Below, piece after piece: positions 1 to 10,401 of a stretch of DNA of 64,000 nt; positions within the stretch are counted from its first letter, which is position 1; every line of letters begins with the position of its first letter. The position numbers and the translations under genes are program-made. Origin of the DNA: Pyronema omphalodes (taxonomy: Eukaryota > Ascomycota > Pezizomycetes > Pezizales > Pyronemataceae); contig JAJJXM010000014.1 of assembly GCA_024516155.1 (NCBI GenBank), positions 895,752 to 959,751 of the forward strand, in the 5' to 3' direction. Below the pieces are notes generated by a model. It was given only the letters and a program-made list of their open reading frames with translations. It was not told the origin of the DNA and searched no databases.

Positions 1-96
1 CTGCGCTTAAATTTACCACCCGGGGATTTCTTTATTATATGAGATTTTACACGTATTTTTGATTAATATTTTCCGCTTCGGTACGGTCTTACTTAC

Positions 97-1383
97 CTCA
101 ATGGTTAACGTATCGACACTTTCATAGAAAGAAACCACGGTACAACTTTTCATACTTCTGTAACAGATCCTGAAATTGTTCTCCAGATCAAAGAGGTAAT
201 CAGATCCGGAACTAATGGTTTGCAAGAAATAATCGTTCTGCTTTCCCTTTACCAGAGACTCGATGCTCGTCCGGTTGAGGCCTCGAATGGGGACGCCAAA
301 GAATAATACACCTATGCATGATTGGTGAACGGCTTTATCCTTCTCGCAATTACCTTTACTGGCAGCCACCAAGGCCTGACATTAAATCTTTTAGTACATT
401 CAAACTACAGTTTTGGTTATGCGTGCGAAACTTGCCTCTTGTATGACTAGCCCCCCAAGGCTATGACCGATAAGTATCAGCGGACGACTCACTGTCTGAG
501 ATCGCACAACTTCAGCATACATGTAGGGATGGACTGATTTAAACCAACGGCACAATATAAAGAAATATTACCTGAGTCTCTCTCACTCGTTTAATATCTT
601 CGAGAAACCTCCGGGATATGGCCGTAATAGTCGTTGAGCGTCTGTCATCCATAATGCTTGAATAGTAACCCCATGTGTATACCCGGCTCTTGGAGAAATC
701 GCGGGGTAGAAAGTCCCGCAACCACATTGTGTCAGCTTCATCGGGTGATTTCCATGATCCGAAAGCATGTGCCGAAAGCCCCGTAACGGCAATAATACTG
801 GATTCAATCAATCAGCATGCCGTATGAATCATCACTTGAGCTGGGGATATTTCTGTGAAACTTACTCATATTCAGCGGTTGTTCCGACAGGTTGATACAG
901 TGGCGTCATACTAAAAAAATCACAGTCAATCGTAACACGGACCGGTACTGCTCTTATCTCAAATTCCCCCTCCGTTAATCGTGAGTAGACTCCATGATCT
1001 GGTTTGTATCTATTGTGTCTATCTGAATTCCCATGAGACATGGCCGTTGCGATCTGCCGCTTTTTCAAGTAGAGAAGTCGTTGATGACGCGGCTTGCACT
1101 TTTCGAACTCATCAGGTAGATGATGAAACGAGACTGTCGCAACCTGCCAAGATTCGTATTTGGCGATGGAAAAGACCCTGGAATTTCCCTTGATAGAGGC
1201 TGTGCCGACTTTTAAGGAATCTAAACACTGACACAAAACTCTAGCATCCATATCTAGAGGTATCTCGGAAAGTCGAAAAGTGAGGCATCGCAACGGTAGA
1301 GGAGTGGACGGATCGATTACTGGGGTTTGTGGATCCGCTGTTGTACCGTCGCCGAAATAAGAGTGTAGTTTTTCGGAAGCCAT
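97..1383 (-). CDS. SERAC1/NLR-type alpha/beta-hydrolase protein, 3' part outside window
   Basis: Four exons read 1383-866, 797-572, 495-436 and 375-97, giving 361 residues before the gene leaves the window. Introns are 68, 76 and 60 bp; phases agree at every junction. The third intron has a GC donor (GCAAGT, first base 435) and an AG acceptor; the others are GT-AG. Exon 4 ends at a GAG|GTAAGT donor. The protein shows IIAVTGLSAHAFGSW, then a WLRDFLP segment, then LILIGHSLGGLVIQEAL with the nucleophile-elbow motif GHSLGG, and FFGVPIRGL. This order is the lipase-like domain found at the N-terminus of many fungal NACHT or NB-ARC proteins and in SERAC1 relatives; the effector or repeat part would lie beyond the left edge. 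The ATG at 1383 has an A three bases upstream; an upstream in-frame GTG (1431) is less likely. Whether it is a full NLR cannot be told from this window. Confidence 0.8.
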
Positions 1384-1512
1384 TGCTAGAGGCCTTTGAT
1401 AGCGGTTGATGGATGAAGGTAGACTGTCCACGAAACCTCAGCTTGAGAGTTACAATGATTCCCAGCTCACAGTGCCTCAGGATTGCGACATTAGGCTCGG
1501 CGCTTACAAGGC

Positions 1513-2240
1513 AGTGAGTATACAATTATCGCAGTCCTCACACTACACACCGAGTGCATGAATTTAACCATTTGTTTCCACATGGGAGGTAGTACGAATG
1601 TTTTACATTTTGCCATTTATGCAGGATACTCCATCCCTCCTCCGAAGACATCGCAAGATCCAAGATACCCCCGAAAATATTTTTATGTAATATGCCCCTC
1701 ACTTAGGTTTATACCGCCGCATGTGCCGCGACAAGGTTTTCTCAAGGCCTAATGTTTCACACCGTCATCTTATATTGTCTTAAATCGACCTTCAAGCTCG
1801 TATTTAACTCAGACTTTTCAAGCTCAAATTCAACCGTAATAATGGAGTGTATAAATGTGAATGCCAGCAACGTCAATTCCGGAGAGACCGTTCGAATAAC
1901 GTTACCCTTGATACCCTTGTCCTCGTAAAAGAGTCTTCAGAGCGACCATTCACAAGTGGGCAATGAAGGGACTCCTGTCTGAATTTCAACTTGGAAACTA
2001 ACACACCGAACAAACGACTGTGCAGCTAGCGCGGCGGCATGGACCTAAGTGAGGGGTATATTGCATAAAAAATATTTGCGGGGGCATCTTGGATTTTGCG
2101 ATGTCTTAGGAGGAGGAGGGTGGAGCATCATGCATAAATGGCAAAATGTAAACATTCGTACTACATTCCATGTGGAAACAAATGGTTAAATCCATGCACT
2201 CGGTGTGTAGTGTGAGGACTGCAATAATTGTATACCCACT
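1513..2240. repeat. Foldback element: about 205-bp inverted arms around a 310-bp loop
   Basis: The arm at 1513-1722 is repeated in reverse complement at about 2036-2240. Shared landmarks run in order: AGTGnGTATACAATTAT at the outer end, CACACTACACACCGAGTGCA, CATTTGTTTCCACATGG, then CCTCACTTAGG near the loop. The arms differ by scattered substitutions, so the element is not recent. No transposase-like frame lies in the loop and I could not find a convincing target duplication. The outer end of the left arm lies about 130 bp upstream of the start codon of the hydrolase gene at 1383, so the element may hold its promoter. Confidence 0.8.
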
Positions 2241-2329
2241 AACTTATGTCTTGGTGGGAGGGGGAGGGCATCTTGCATAATGGCCATTTTTATTTCTATT
2301 CTGCTAAGAAAGAATGTATTTATGCCTTA

Positions 2330-3720
2330 GTTGATTTATGCATTTATCAATATATGCATGCCATAGGTTGCACGTTCCCTACATATTTTATTAAGGTATC
2401 GACTGCATTCATCCCTCCATAAACCTGCATCATGCCATGGGCCGTATGTTCAAAGTTAAACAGCATATATAGAGCTGGCAAAAGATTATCAAAAATCAAC
2501 AAACGGAACCTTCTATGTGCAAAGCTTGTCTTTTTGTAGAGTTACAGCCATAACGTTCGAATAACTATTCATTTATACAATCATCTAATATTGGAATATA
2601 CGGTTATATTGATTCATTCATGTGGTGATTTTTTGATTGCATAGTAACAATCAAGAGAGGAAGGATGGTAACGAAGATCGTTGACGAAATGAGCGAAAAT
2701 ACAGGCAGCTTCTGGTGGAAAGGAAACAGGGCGCTCGTTTTGGCTGTAGGAAAGGTCGGTAATCATTGTGAGCATGGATGTTACCACAGCCCACGCCCCG
2801 CATTTCAAAAGAGAGCAGAAATGAAGAAGGAAGCAGAGGAAGAAATTATAGAACGATAGTAATGAATCAAGGACGATGATGAAGCAGTCATAAAATACTA
2901 CGATTAAATAAGTAGAAATGGAAAATGTCAATAAAAACGTACGAGAAAAATTCGGAACGATTATAGGACAGTGCACATGGAATAAGGAGGATAAAAATGC
3001 ATAACTCAAGATTAGTAAGGAATAAGGAGCAATGATAAAAATCATACAGTACCTATGCAAAAGGCGGAATAAAAACAGGATGACGAAATAGTCCGAATAA
3101 ATGAAGCCGGACCAGAAGGATGAAAAACTACAAGTGTACGAATGAAAATACGCAAGAAAGAATACCCCAAAAAGAATTAGCGAAGAAAACCAAAGGCGAG
3201 AATGCTCGAAGGTAGAAGAAACCCAAACGAGTAAATAAAGCCGCACGGGGAAAAAGAAAACCACAAAATGATAGTTGGAGGAGTTCTGATTGGGGTGTAA
3301 TACCAATGAACAGAACACCTACGCGTTCAAAGTAGATTATTAGGAAAGTACAGCAAAAATGAGACGAAGATTTTATTCATCTAAAGTACCAAGATCGCGT
3401 CTTTTTTCACCTTCAATATCGGTGGAGATGCCCCTCAGGATGCCATGAAAAAGAAAACAGAGATAACTAGGAAAGAGCCAAAGTTGATCACAAAAAGAAG
3501 TGTGACCGGGTGTATGGGAATTTTCAATGAAGATACCTAGAAAAGAAGAGACCTGGAAATAAAGAGGCTTGGAAAACAGGGAATCTAGGAAACAGGAGAA
3601 GGCCGTAAAGATATCCAGAAATTACAACGAAACCATATCCCTTTTCCCTAGCTTTAACTGGGTGTGATGAAATCCATCAATATTCTATATCAACAAAACG
3701 CAGTTTTCGATGTTGTAATT
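2330..3720. repeat. Diverged copy of the purine-rich part of the 4.4-kb repeat
   Basis: The stretch 2370-2420 (GCACGTTCCCTACAT, then TGCATTCATCCCTCCAT) matches 14461-14515 of the tandem array with many substitutions. It is followed, as in the array, by a long A/G-rich strand (about 2640-3620) with GAAGGA, AAGAAA and GAGGAA words. The minus strand of this tract has a 234-codon open frame that is hydrophobic only because the DNA is pyrimidine-rich. I treat this as an old solitary relative of the array unit and not as a gene. Confidence 0.6.
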
Positions 3721-3754
3721 ACACATAGTTACACTACCTTCCAGTCACCGTTTG

Positions 3755-5711
3755 TCACTTTACGACTGGGCGATCTGCTGGCAATTCATTCAGACTGCTC
3801 ACTCCATCAAGCTCACCCAGCCTGATGTCGCCCGGATATAATTCCACCGGAGGAGAAACCGGATCATATCCTCTCGGATACATCACCTGAGTAGGTGAAA
3901 TACCGGGTTTCTTTACCGGTTCAGCGGGGGCTTCAACTGGTCCTGGTGAATTCTCTGACGGATTATCATTCCGTTTTGCTCGTAGCATGTAAAAGACGGC
4001 GCCTCCAATTATTGCAAGCCCTGCAATTCCACCGACTACTCCGCCGACTATGGCTCCAGTAGTAGCTTTATTACTCGTCGAGTGGTTACCCGAGAGCAAT
4101 GCATCGGATGTCTGCCCATTGTTGGGACCGGTATTGAAGGTCATCAGTCTTGCCAGTTGCGGATCACGGAAACTACCATCGGGCTCGAGCTTTGTTGCAC
4201 CTCCCTTTTTTCTTGAATGACGTCAGCTCCTACCCAGGGTAAAACATTAGATAGAGAATCAACATACGTTCCACCGATTACGTCAACCACTTTCTGGGGG
4301 ACTTCATAATCATCATCGGGATTGAATTCATTGACCCACGATCCCGAAGTCATGTCCAGCAAGAAAACATTATGCGCACCATCCTCCTCACATCCCGATT
4401 TAGGCGCCCCTCCCCAGCTCATCATATATTTCTTTCCAACTCTTAGACAAGTCGGCTCACGTCTTTCACGTGGTAATTTAATTGAGGTGTTCTGACTGCC
4501 ACCGGGAAGCTGAATCCAGTCGAATGACGGTATTGATAATACCCATACTGTGTCGGTGGAAGCCATAGCATTATCATCGGTGCCCCCACCGTACATGAAG
4601 ATTTGGTGCGAGGAATTATCGGGTGCACTGACTACGGCGGTGCAAAACCATGAGCGCGGAGGAGGGAGGGGGTCAGTCTGGGAAGAGTGGAAGTTGAACC
4701 ACGTGGAGTGCTTAGTACTATAGATAAGGAAATCGGTCATGTTTCTCTATATTCTAGTCAGCACCAGTTGTCAAAATCGGGGGGGCTTGGCAGTCTACCT
4801 GGCCAGGATTACTACCACCAAAGTTGATCAAAATCTCATCATCCTTTGTAGTGAGATGAACCAGCTGTCCGTCAGTGTTCTGAGACGGAATGGTAACGTT
4901 GGTTAAGGTATCTAATTTGGCATCGTAGATGAGCATCCCATTATGATACCCAGCGCCCCGAAAAGTGTCCCAGGTAAGGTCGGCTGCATCTTTGAAGACG
5001 TAGCCCCCAAAATAATACCCCCGTTGTAGACTTGGGATCCAAGCAGACATTTGACTACCTATCTTCAAGAAAGGCGGATCTTGTTGATTCGGGAGTTCAA
5101 AGTTCGCGGTAGACTTGACCTGTCCGGCACTCCATAAGTTTGTAGTAGTGTCAAGAGTGAATTTTGAGATCAATGGGTAAGCTTTCGTGATTGCGGAAAT
5201 GTTATGATCGACAGCATCATGTGAGATTTCGTGCCAACCAAAGAATGAAGCAAGAGTGTCTTGGGCAATTGGCCACAGGGTACCGAAGGTATCTCTCGGA
5301 ACTGTACCAGTCAGTGGTGTTCGTTTGACAAAGGTGTCGACATCTGAGGCGATATTGAATGGTTTGGAAACATCGATAGTACGGAGATCATTATCTGAAA
5401 TTTCTGTCAGCGGACGCCAGGATTGCGTAGGAGAAGTTTGCAGAACGCACTCGGGCCACTGTAAGCTTCAAAGCCTGGTTTCCACGACGCAAAACCTCCA
5501 TAGATGTAAACCTTCTCATTGTAGTTGGAAACTATTGCAGTCAGTAAGATATCCTAAAACATGATTCAAGAGCGTATTCCGACTCACGGGCTGATCCCCT
5601 AATCCAGCAAAAGTCGTTGATTTTGTCGGGAGGGCCTTTATTTTGCGCCAGAGCTACCGCACACGCACATACGATTAGTAGAAATGTCCGACAGGTGTCT
5701 CGTGCTAGCAT
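3755..5711 (-). CDS. Secreted Kelch-repeat beta-propeller protein with one membrane anchor
   Basis: Five exons (5711-5588, 5531-5451, 5394-4799, 4746-4268, 4211-3755) encode 578 residues. The four introns are 56, 56, 52 and 56 bp; donors are GTGAGT, GTGCGT, GTAGAC and GTATGT, and each intron has a CTGAC branch point about 10 nt from its AG. Frame is kept across all joins. Residues 1-22 form a signal peptide ending AVALA. Kelch-type GG signatures follow: VYIYGGF, YYFGGYVF, INFGGSN, FMYGGG and DVIGG, with the conserved RTIDVS and TLWP blades. Near residue 477 a Gly/Ala-rich membrane segment ends in FYML followed by basic RAKR, so the propeller is outside the cell and a proline-rich tail of about 75 residues is inside. 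Such proteins are common in filamentous ascomycetes; the ligand is unknown. Start and stop are both in the window and no lesion is seen. Confidence 0.87.
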
Positions 5712-5764
5712 TGTAATTCCTTCGCCACACGTATCACCGTGGGATATTTAATGGGTAAACACTT

Positions 5765-5771
5765 CTATATA
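5765..5771 (-). promoter_or_regulatory. TATA-like box upstream of the Kelch gene
   Basis: TATATAG on the minus strand lies 54 bp upstream of the ATG at 5711. The spacing suits a fungal promoter with a short leader. It is a single AT-rich match, so support is modest. Confidence 0.35.
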
Positions 5772-5775
5772 ATAA

Positions 5776-6079
5776 GCTGATGTAGCGTGGATCGCCTAGA
5801 TGTCGATCTCACCCCGGTGGCCTCCTGTCTCCGCTACCCCCATTTTGAATATCTTCCATCTTGATGATTCAGGATAAATCCGTATTGGGCGCCTCAGTTA
5901 TGTAATTTGTCTCAGGGCTATTTTTGACCTGCCGGATCAAGGAGGAGTCTTTTAAAATAAACCTCATCGCCAGGCAGACACGCCGGGTTCCATACTAGTC
6001 ACCTTATGCAGAGCATTTGCTCGGGCATTATTAGCCTAATTTTCTTCGTTTCCATATCGCTGTGCAGAAGCTAAATAAC
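5776..6079. other. Intergenic, nothing recognised
   Basis: Between the Kelch promoter and the next transposon I see no coding frame of credible length, no tRNA-like folding and no repeat shared with the rest of the window. Confidence 0.5.
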
Positions 6080-6081
6080 TA

Positions 6082-6448
6082 CAGTCGAACCTCTTTATAA
6101 GAGTACGTCGGGACCGGAGGGGCGTACTCTTATAATGACGAAACTCTTCGGGACAGGTTGGCTTGGCGCGAGTGATCGCTTGAGACCCGGCGCGCTGGGG
6201 GTGGTGTGTACCGCCCCTCAGCCCCAAGGTAGTGCATTAGCGCCACCTTGACACGAGTATACCCTGCTCAGCACCTTCGCCCATACCTCTATCTTAAGAG
6301 TATGCTAACAATTTTTCGCATTTCCTTAAGAGTATTCTAGTATCGAGGTTACTCTTATTTCCCATACAAAAATCGTCGGGACCACGGCTATGCACTCTTA
6401 TGAAGAGGTTATTCTTATAATTGGTACGCTTATAAAAAGGTTCGACTG
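6082..6448. mobile_element. pogo/Tigger-like MITE (Tc1/mariner superfamily), 367 bp
   Basis: The ends are inverted repeats: CAGTCGAACCTCTTTATAAG at 6082 and its near complement ending at 6448 (CAGTCGAACCTTTTTATAAG read inward). TA flanks both sides (6080-6081 and 6449-6450), the Tc1/mariner target duplication. CAGTnnAACCTCnnTATAA termini are typical of the pogo/Tigger group. Motifs such as ACTCTTATAA and GTCGGGACC are repeated inside both ends. No transposase frame is present, so it depends on an autonomous relative. Confidence 0.82.
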
Positions 6449-6450
6449 TA

Positions 6451-7399
6451 ACGGATTCCAAGTATCAAATTCGCGTAGATGTGGATACACCGATGTTGAT
6501 CTCATCCTGTAACGACCTCAGGCTCCGAGACGTCGATCATTAATTCCCTTCAGGCACTGCGCATGTTGGGATTCTCGCCTCTAATTGGCAATTCGTATTC
6601 AAACAGGGTCCACCAGCAGGGCGATGTGCGCATTGAGAGTGGCAGTCGCCGCGCACCGAGCACGAAGTCATGTGATGCGTGCAAAGATGCCGTTACATCC
6701 GTTGAGATGCAGCGAGTGAGAGAACTGCTGCCTTGCGCTTCCAGAGCACGATTGAGCCTCAATTGATCTATTGATTTCTTGCAATTCGGAATATGCTTTT
6801 ATATCATGAGAACAGCCGGAGATATTCCGAAAGCTACGGCAATGCATTTCTATATGGAGGGCAAAAGAATTTTGCCACAGAACCAACACTCCATGGACGT
6901 CGCATGCACAACATCCAATAAGTGCGCCTTTCACTACCCATGACCTACACGCCACAAACACTGCTGACTAAACCACAGGCTGTGGCGCTTCATAAGATTG
7001 GAAGCGCGCAGCAAGTACATTTGTTATCGAAATGGCACAGAATATTCTCAAGCGCAAATAAAATAATGGCCAAATCGATGATATCGATATTTAAAGCGCA
7101 CATAACACAGTGGTTAGAAAAAATGAACAGAAAGGTAGTAATGCTACATAAAATTTCGTATAACAGCGCGTATAACAGTAAATAATGATCAGTAAAATGT
7201 AGAGATTCCTTTGGGTTCGGGGTTAGCAGTAAGATATTAGAGAATTGGGGGTATTACTGTCTTTACCACTGGCAGCGAAGAAATCAAGGCCGTACTGCTG
7301 TGGATATGACTTGAAAAAAAACAATCATGTCACCATCAGTACGGCCCTTGCCTTCACTTTCTCTTTATTTTGTCTTTTCCCTACATATCCTTGCTTAGT
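6451..7399. other. Non-coding; contains a reversed fragment of the 13.1-kb repeat
   Basis: At about 6780-6910 the sequence is the reverse complement, with changes, of a block found at 10085-10160 and 13730-13800 (key words GGCAATGCAT and CAGAACCAA). The remainder shows only short open frames with no recognisable domain. Confidence 0.5.
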
Positions 7400-7407
7400 A
7401 TGTCAGT

Positions 7408-8333
7408 CAGAGTTCGGCACGGTCCGTCCAGGACGGCGGACCGGACGGGACCACGCTGGTGGTCCGGTCCCGTCCTCGACTTTGGACGGACGGCCACTAT
7501 GTGGTCCGGTCCCGTCCGCAAACTGAAAAAGACCGGACGGGACGGCGGGTGACGGCAGGACCGTGGGTTTCGGGTGAGCTAGTTTGCAGGGGGCGGTTTG
7601 GTTTAAGTTTGCCAGAAATTATGGGCCGCAGCAGCGACATCTTCAGCACTGTAGCAGATGAACCCGTCATGCTGCACTTTGGTAAAACTTTTACACCCTA
7701 CTGCAGGTGCACGCTCCACCCAGAAATAGTTTGACTGCCTATGTTAGTTTGATATTATTTTTGTTTCTTAGTAGAGTACGATCCCGCTATAAATATTTCT
7801 TCTATCCTTCGAATTCCATCTTCTATCTTTCCCTCTTCTACCTGCCAGAATTTTCCACTCCTTTCATTGCCGTGTAATTCAAACATCAATAGCAATCACA
7901 CCATTCCCAGCAAAGCTCATTGCCGTTCTCTACACCTTTTCCGACCAGGAGCAGAACGCCCTGCCTGTCCTCTCAAGAGTCGTTTCCATTCCAGAAGGAT
8001 GGGGAAGGACGCATTTTAGTGGCGGGAGAAGGAGCATTCTTATGCATCAGTAGAGTTTTTTTTGTTCGTAAGCAATTCCATATAGGTGACTTTAATTCGT
8101 GCAATGCATCAGAATTATCTAAGGAAAACACCATGAGCCGTAGTAAAAAAACTGCGGGTTGCGAGTGACCGACGGTGACGCTAGTCGTGGTCACCCACGG
8201 TCACCCGCGGTCCGTCCCGTCCATGGTGCCTCCAGGACGGCCGGTCCTGGTCCTACTACAGGACGGGACCGCGAGTGGCGGTCCGGTCCCGTCCATAGCC
8301 AGGACGGGACCGGACGGACCGTGCCGAACTCTG
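7408..8333. mobile_element. hAT-like non-autonomous transposon, copy 1 (926 bp)
   Basis: The terminal inverted repeat starts CAGAGTTCGGCACGGTCCGT at 7408 and is mirrored to 8333. It is flanked by a perfect 8-bp duplication ATGTCAGT (7400-7407 and 8334-8341). An 8-bp duplication with CAGAG ends is the hAT signature. Long GC-rich subterminal arrays of GGACGGGACC and its complement fill about 150 bp at each end. The middle (about 7900-8050) is homologous to the interior of copy 2 but has lost its open frame. Confidence 0.88.
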
Positions 8334-8341
8334 ATGTCAGT

Positions 8342-8559
8342 GAAGATTTTTTTAGCTCCTTTAATAGGTGAATGTTGATATGGATGTCACAAAACTTTCA
8401 AAAACACATCACACATATAGAATTGGAATTACTCTCGCGTCCAAAAGAATCACACAAAGCATTCTGGATAAAAAAAAACCCCAAATGTAAAACCTAACAA
8501 AAAGCTTATGATGCCACGGAGAAAAAAATGATTTCACCGTCAATGAAATTAAAACGCCT
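8342..8559. other. Non-coding spacer
   Basis: AT-rich sequence between the hAT-like element and the older repeat; nothing recognised. Confidence 0.4.
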
Positions 8560-8883
8560 CGCATTTCCCTTCCTTCGATCGCCACTAAATCATTCCACTC
8601 TGTATATACAGTGAATAAAGAAAGTATTAAATATACATGCAGCAGCCGCTTCTCAAGGCAATCAACCGCGACATTATTCCGTTGCTAAAAGAAGTCCGTT
8701 AATTCTATACAGTTTCAATCAGTGCTGTAGTGTTGCTATGGGGGAAAAACTAAGACAGCTCAGAATATCAGCAAGAAGATCCTTTTTCCACTCCAATTTG
8801 TCATTTACTATTCTTAGGGCTGTCATGTAAAATCATATCCTGCATCACTCCATTTGTATTTACTCATTGTACCGACTGCCTTA

Positions 8884-9579
8884 GGCCGCGTTTGGTTCGC
8901 CAACGGCCGTTTGGTGCAAACGGTGTCAAAACGGTTGGACCATGGAGCAACCGTTATGATTTTGTGCTGAGAAGGTGTTTGGTTGGGCGACCGTCTGTTG
9001 CCACGCAGAGACCCCTGTCGCCCCACCAAACATCTTCAACGCTGCTGCAAATTTTGACCGTGAAGACTTCCTTCCCCAGTGTACAGATCAATTTCCGGTC
9101 CCAACAATGCCGCCCAAGAGTACGAAGAGATGCAGCAAACGTGACGCAAATCTAAAAACGTGCTGACAGGCATCCTGAGGACTTCGAGAGCTCGGCGTGG
9201 ATGGGCATCGAGGATTTCGCGCGTGAAAATGTCTCCAGTGCGAATGGAGGTGCGGACAGGCGTCTTTAAAAGGTAGAAACGTGCGTACAAGGCGAGAATA
9301 ATGGCGATTTTACGGCGTTTTAGTTGTATTTTTTTGCGTTGTGCGAGGGCTTCTTCCGGAGTCATTTTTTGGGTGGTTGTGTTGCGTCTTGTCAGTTGCA
9401 AACGGTTGCAAACGGTGCTGGCGAGGTCCTTTTGCAACCGTTTGCAACCGTTTGGGACTCGAAAATGAAACGGTTGGTGTCAAACCAAACACCCCCGACC
9501 GTTTGCAAAACGGTCAAACTCTTGCAAACGGTCATTTTACTAGTAGATCGTAACGGCCGTTGGCGAACCAAACGCGGCC
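8884..9579. mobile_element. PIF/Harbinger-like transposon, 696 bp, internally deleted
   Basis: The ends are perfect 28-bp inverted repeats starting GGCCGCGTTTGGTTCGCCAA, at 8884-8911 and 9552-9579. A TTA duplication flanks them (8881-8883, 9580-9582), as expected for PIF/Harbinger. Many copies of CAAACGGT or its complement lie near both ends and are candidate transposase-binding repeats. A minus-strand frame resembles the start of a Harbinger transposase. The catalytic core is missing. Confidence 0.87.
9036..9365 (-). pseudogene. N-terminal remnant of a Harbinger-type transposase
   Basis: From the ATG at 9365 a 109-codon frame contains ILDAHPRRALEVLRMPVSTF, which fits the His-Pro-Arg...RMs..TF block that precedes the nuclease domain in Harbinger transposases. 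An Arg/Lys-rich helix (QRKKIQLKRRKIAIIL) lies upstream. After LRHVC the frame loses similarity and stops; no DDE residues remain. It lies wholly inside the TIR-bounded element, on its minus strand. The family match is from memory of the motif, so moderate confidence. Confidence 0.55.
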
Positions 9580-9876
9580 TTATCTACGCTCATGGAACAT
9601 TCTGTTCTATCTAAATCACCACTTTCTCAACAGCCACTGCAGAATCGTCCATCAAATGTGGTTTATGAGAACTGTTTTATCTGCGCTTTATAGTCTTGAT
9701 ATCGTTTACTTAACCACTGTCTGATCTGCGCTTAACAATATTTTGTGCCATTTGGATAATAACTATGTATATGTAATGCGCGTTTCCTTGGTTTGGTCAG
9801 TGGTCTGGTATGGTTGGGGCAACGGCGTCCGTGGCTGTTGGGTGGTGTGTATTAGAAAGTGCAGTTGTTGGATGTA

Positions 9877-10081
9877 GTGGAGGACTTCCCATCGCTCTAT
9901 TGGGGGTGGATAGAACAACCTCAACTTCATCTATTCGATAGCAATAGAAAATCTGAATAGGCAGGGGGGTAGGGACCCCCCTGTCTATCCTGGTGCTCTA
10001 TTCGCATTCTATAGAAAATATTTTTTTGTGGTGAAATGGACTCTCACGTCCGTTGCTATAGAGCGATGGGAAGTCCTCCAG
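9877..10081. mobile_element. Small mariner-like MITE, 205 bp
   Basis: Inverted ends (G/C)TGGAGGACTTCCCATCGC continue to CTCTAT, 22 of 23 positions matching, at 9877 and 10081. TA flanks both sides (9875-9876, 10082-10083). The interior has no coding frame; a short hairpin of GGGGGG and CCCCCC lies at about 9963-9985. The paralogous repeat at 13.6-13.75 kb lacks it. Confidence 0.75.
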
Positions 10082-10206
10082 TACATGCGACATACATCTG
10101 GTGTTGGTTCGGTGGAAAAATTCTTTCGGCCCTCCATATACAAATGCATTGCCATAGGCGTGAAGAGATTGGGCGTTCGTTACTCAACCACAAAAAACTC
10201 CTTGTC

Positions 10207-10375
10207 AACTTGCAGGATAAACACGGGTGGATGGCACTGATGTATGCATGCGCGCGTGATCTGGATTCAGTTGTAGCGAAACTGTTTGCGCGCCATGACA
10301 TTGATACTCAATTGAAATTTGACATTGAGTACACTGCATACGATTATTGCTTCAGGTATATATCTGCTGGTCTAC
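10207..10375 (+). pseudogene. Ankyrin-repeat exon fragment
   Basis: The frame reads NLQDKHGWMALMYACARDLD, then SVVAKLFARHDIDTQLKFDI, then EYTAYDYC. This follows the ankyrin pattern (D..G.TALMyA, then ..VV.kLl, then a D.......TA.dy restart), with a Thr-to-Met change in the usual GxTAL. Upstream in the same frame the sequence is repeat B, so the fragment has no visible start; downstream it ends without further repeats. It may be captured or relic host sequence. Confidence 0.45.
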
Positions 10376-10401
10376 GAAATCGCCTTAGGTCACGTGGGTG
10401 A

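Larger units (their letters stand above)
8560..10160. repeat. Dispersed repeat B, copy 1, split by two later transposons
   Basis: Blocks 8640-8883, 9583-9876 and 10082-10160 line up in order with one continuous stretch at about 13080-13800 (shared words CTCAAGnCAATnAACCG, TGCATCACTnCATTTGTATT, GTGCGnTTGTT, TGCGACATAC, GGCCCTCCAT). The gaps between blocks are exactly the Harbinger-like element (8884-9579) and the mariner-like MITE (9877-10081). Confidence 0.7.

Noticed and set aside
2614..3318. 234-codon minus-strand frame, highly hydrophobic, like a multi-pass membrane protein
   Set aside because: It is the complement of a purine-rich repeat tract; the same bias gives similar frames in the 4.4-kb units. 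Phe/Ser/Leu-rich composition is forced by pyrimidine-rich DNA.
4140..4212. Two separate genes (Kelch domain and a small membrane protein) overlapping at ATGA
   Set aside because: A 56-bp intron at 4267-4212 fuses them into one frame; the overlap is a reading-frame artefact.
5395..5450. Apparent frameshift in the first third of the Kelch gene
   Set aside because: A GTGCGT donor, CTGAC branch point and TTTCAG acceptor 56 bp later restore the frame and the conserved NDLRTIDVS sequence, so it is an intron.
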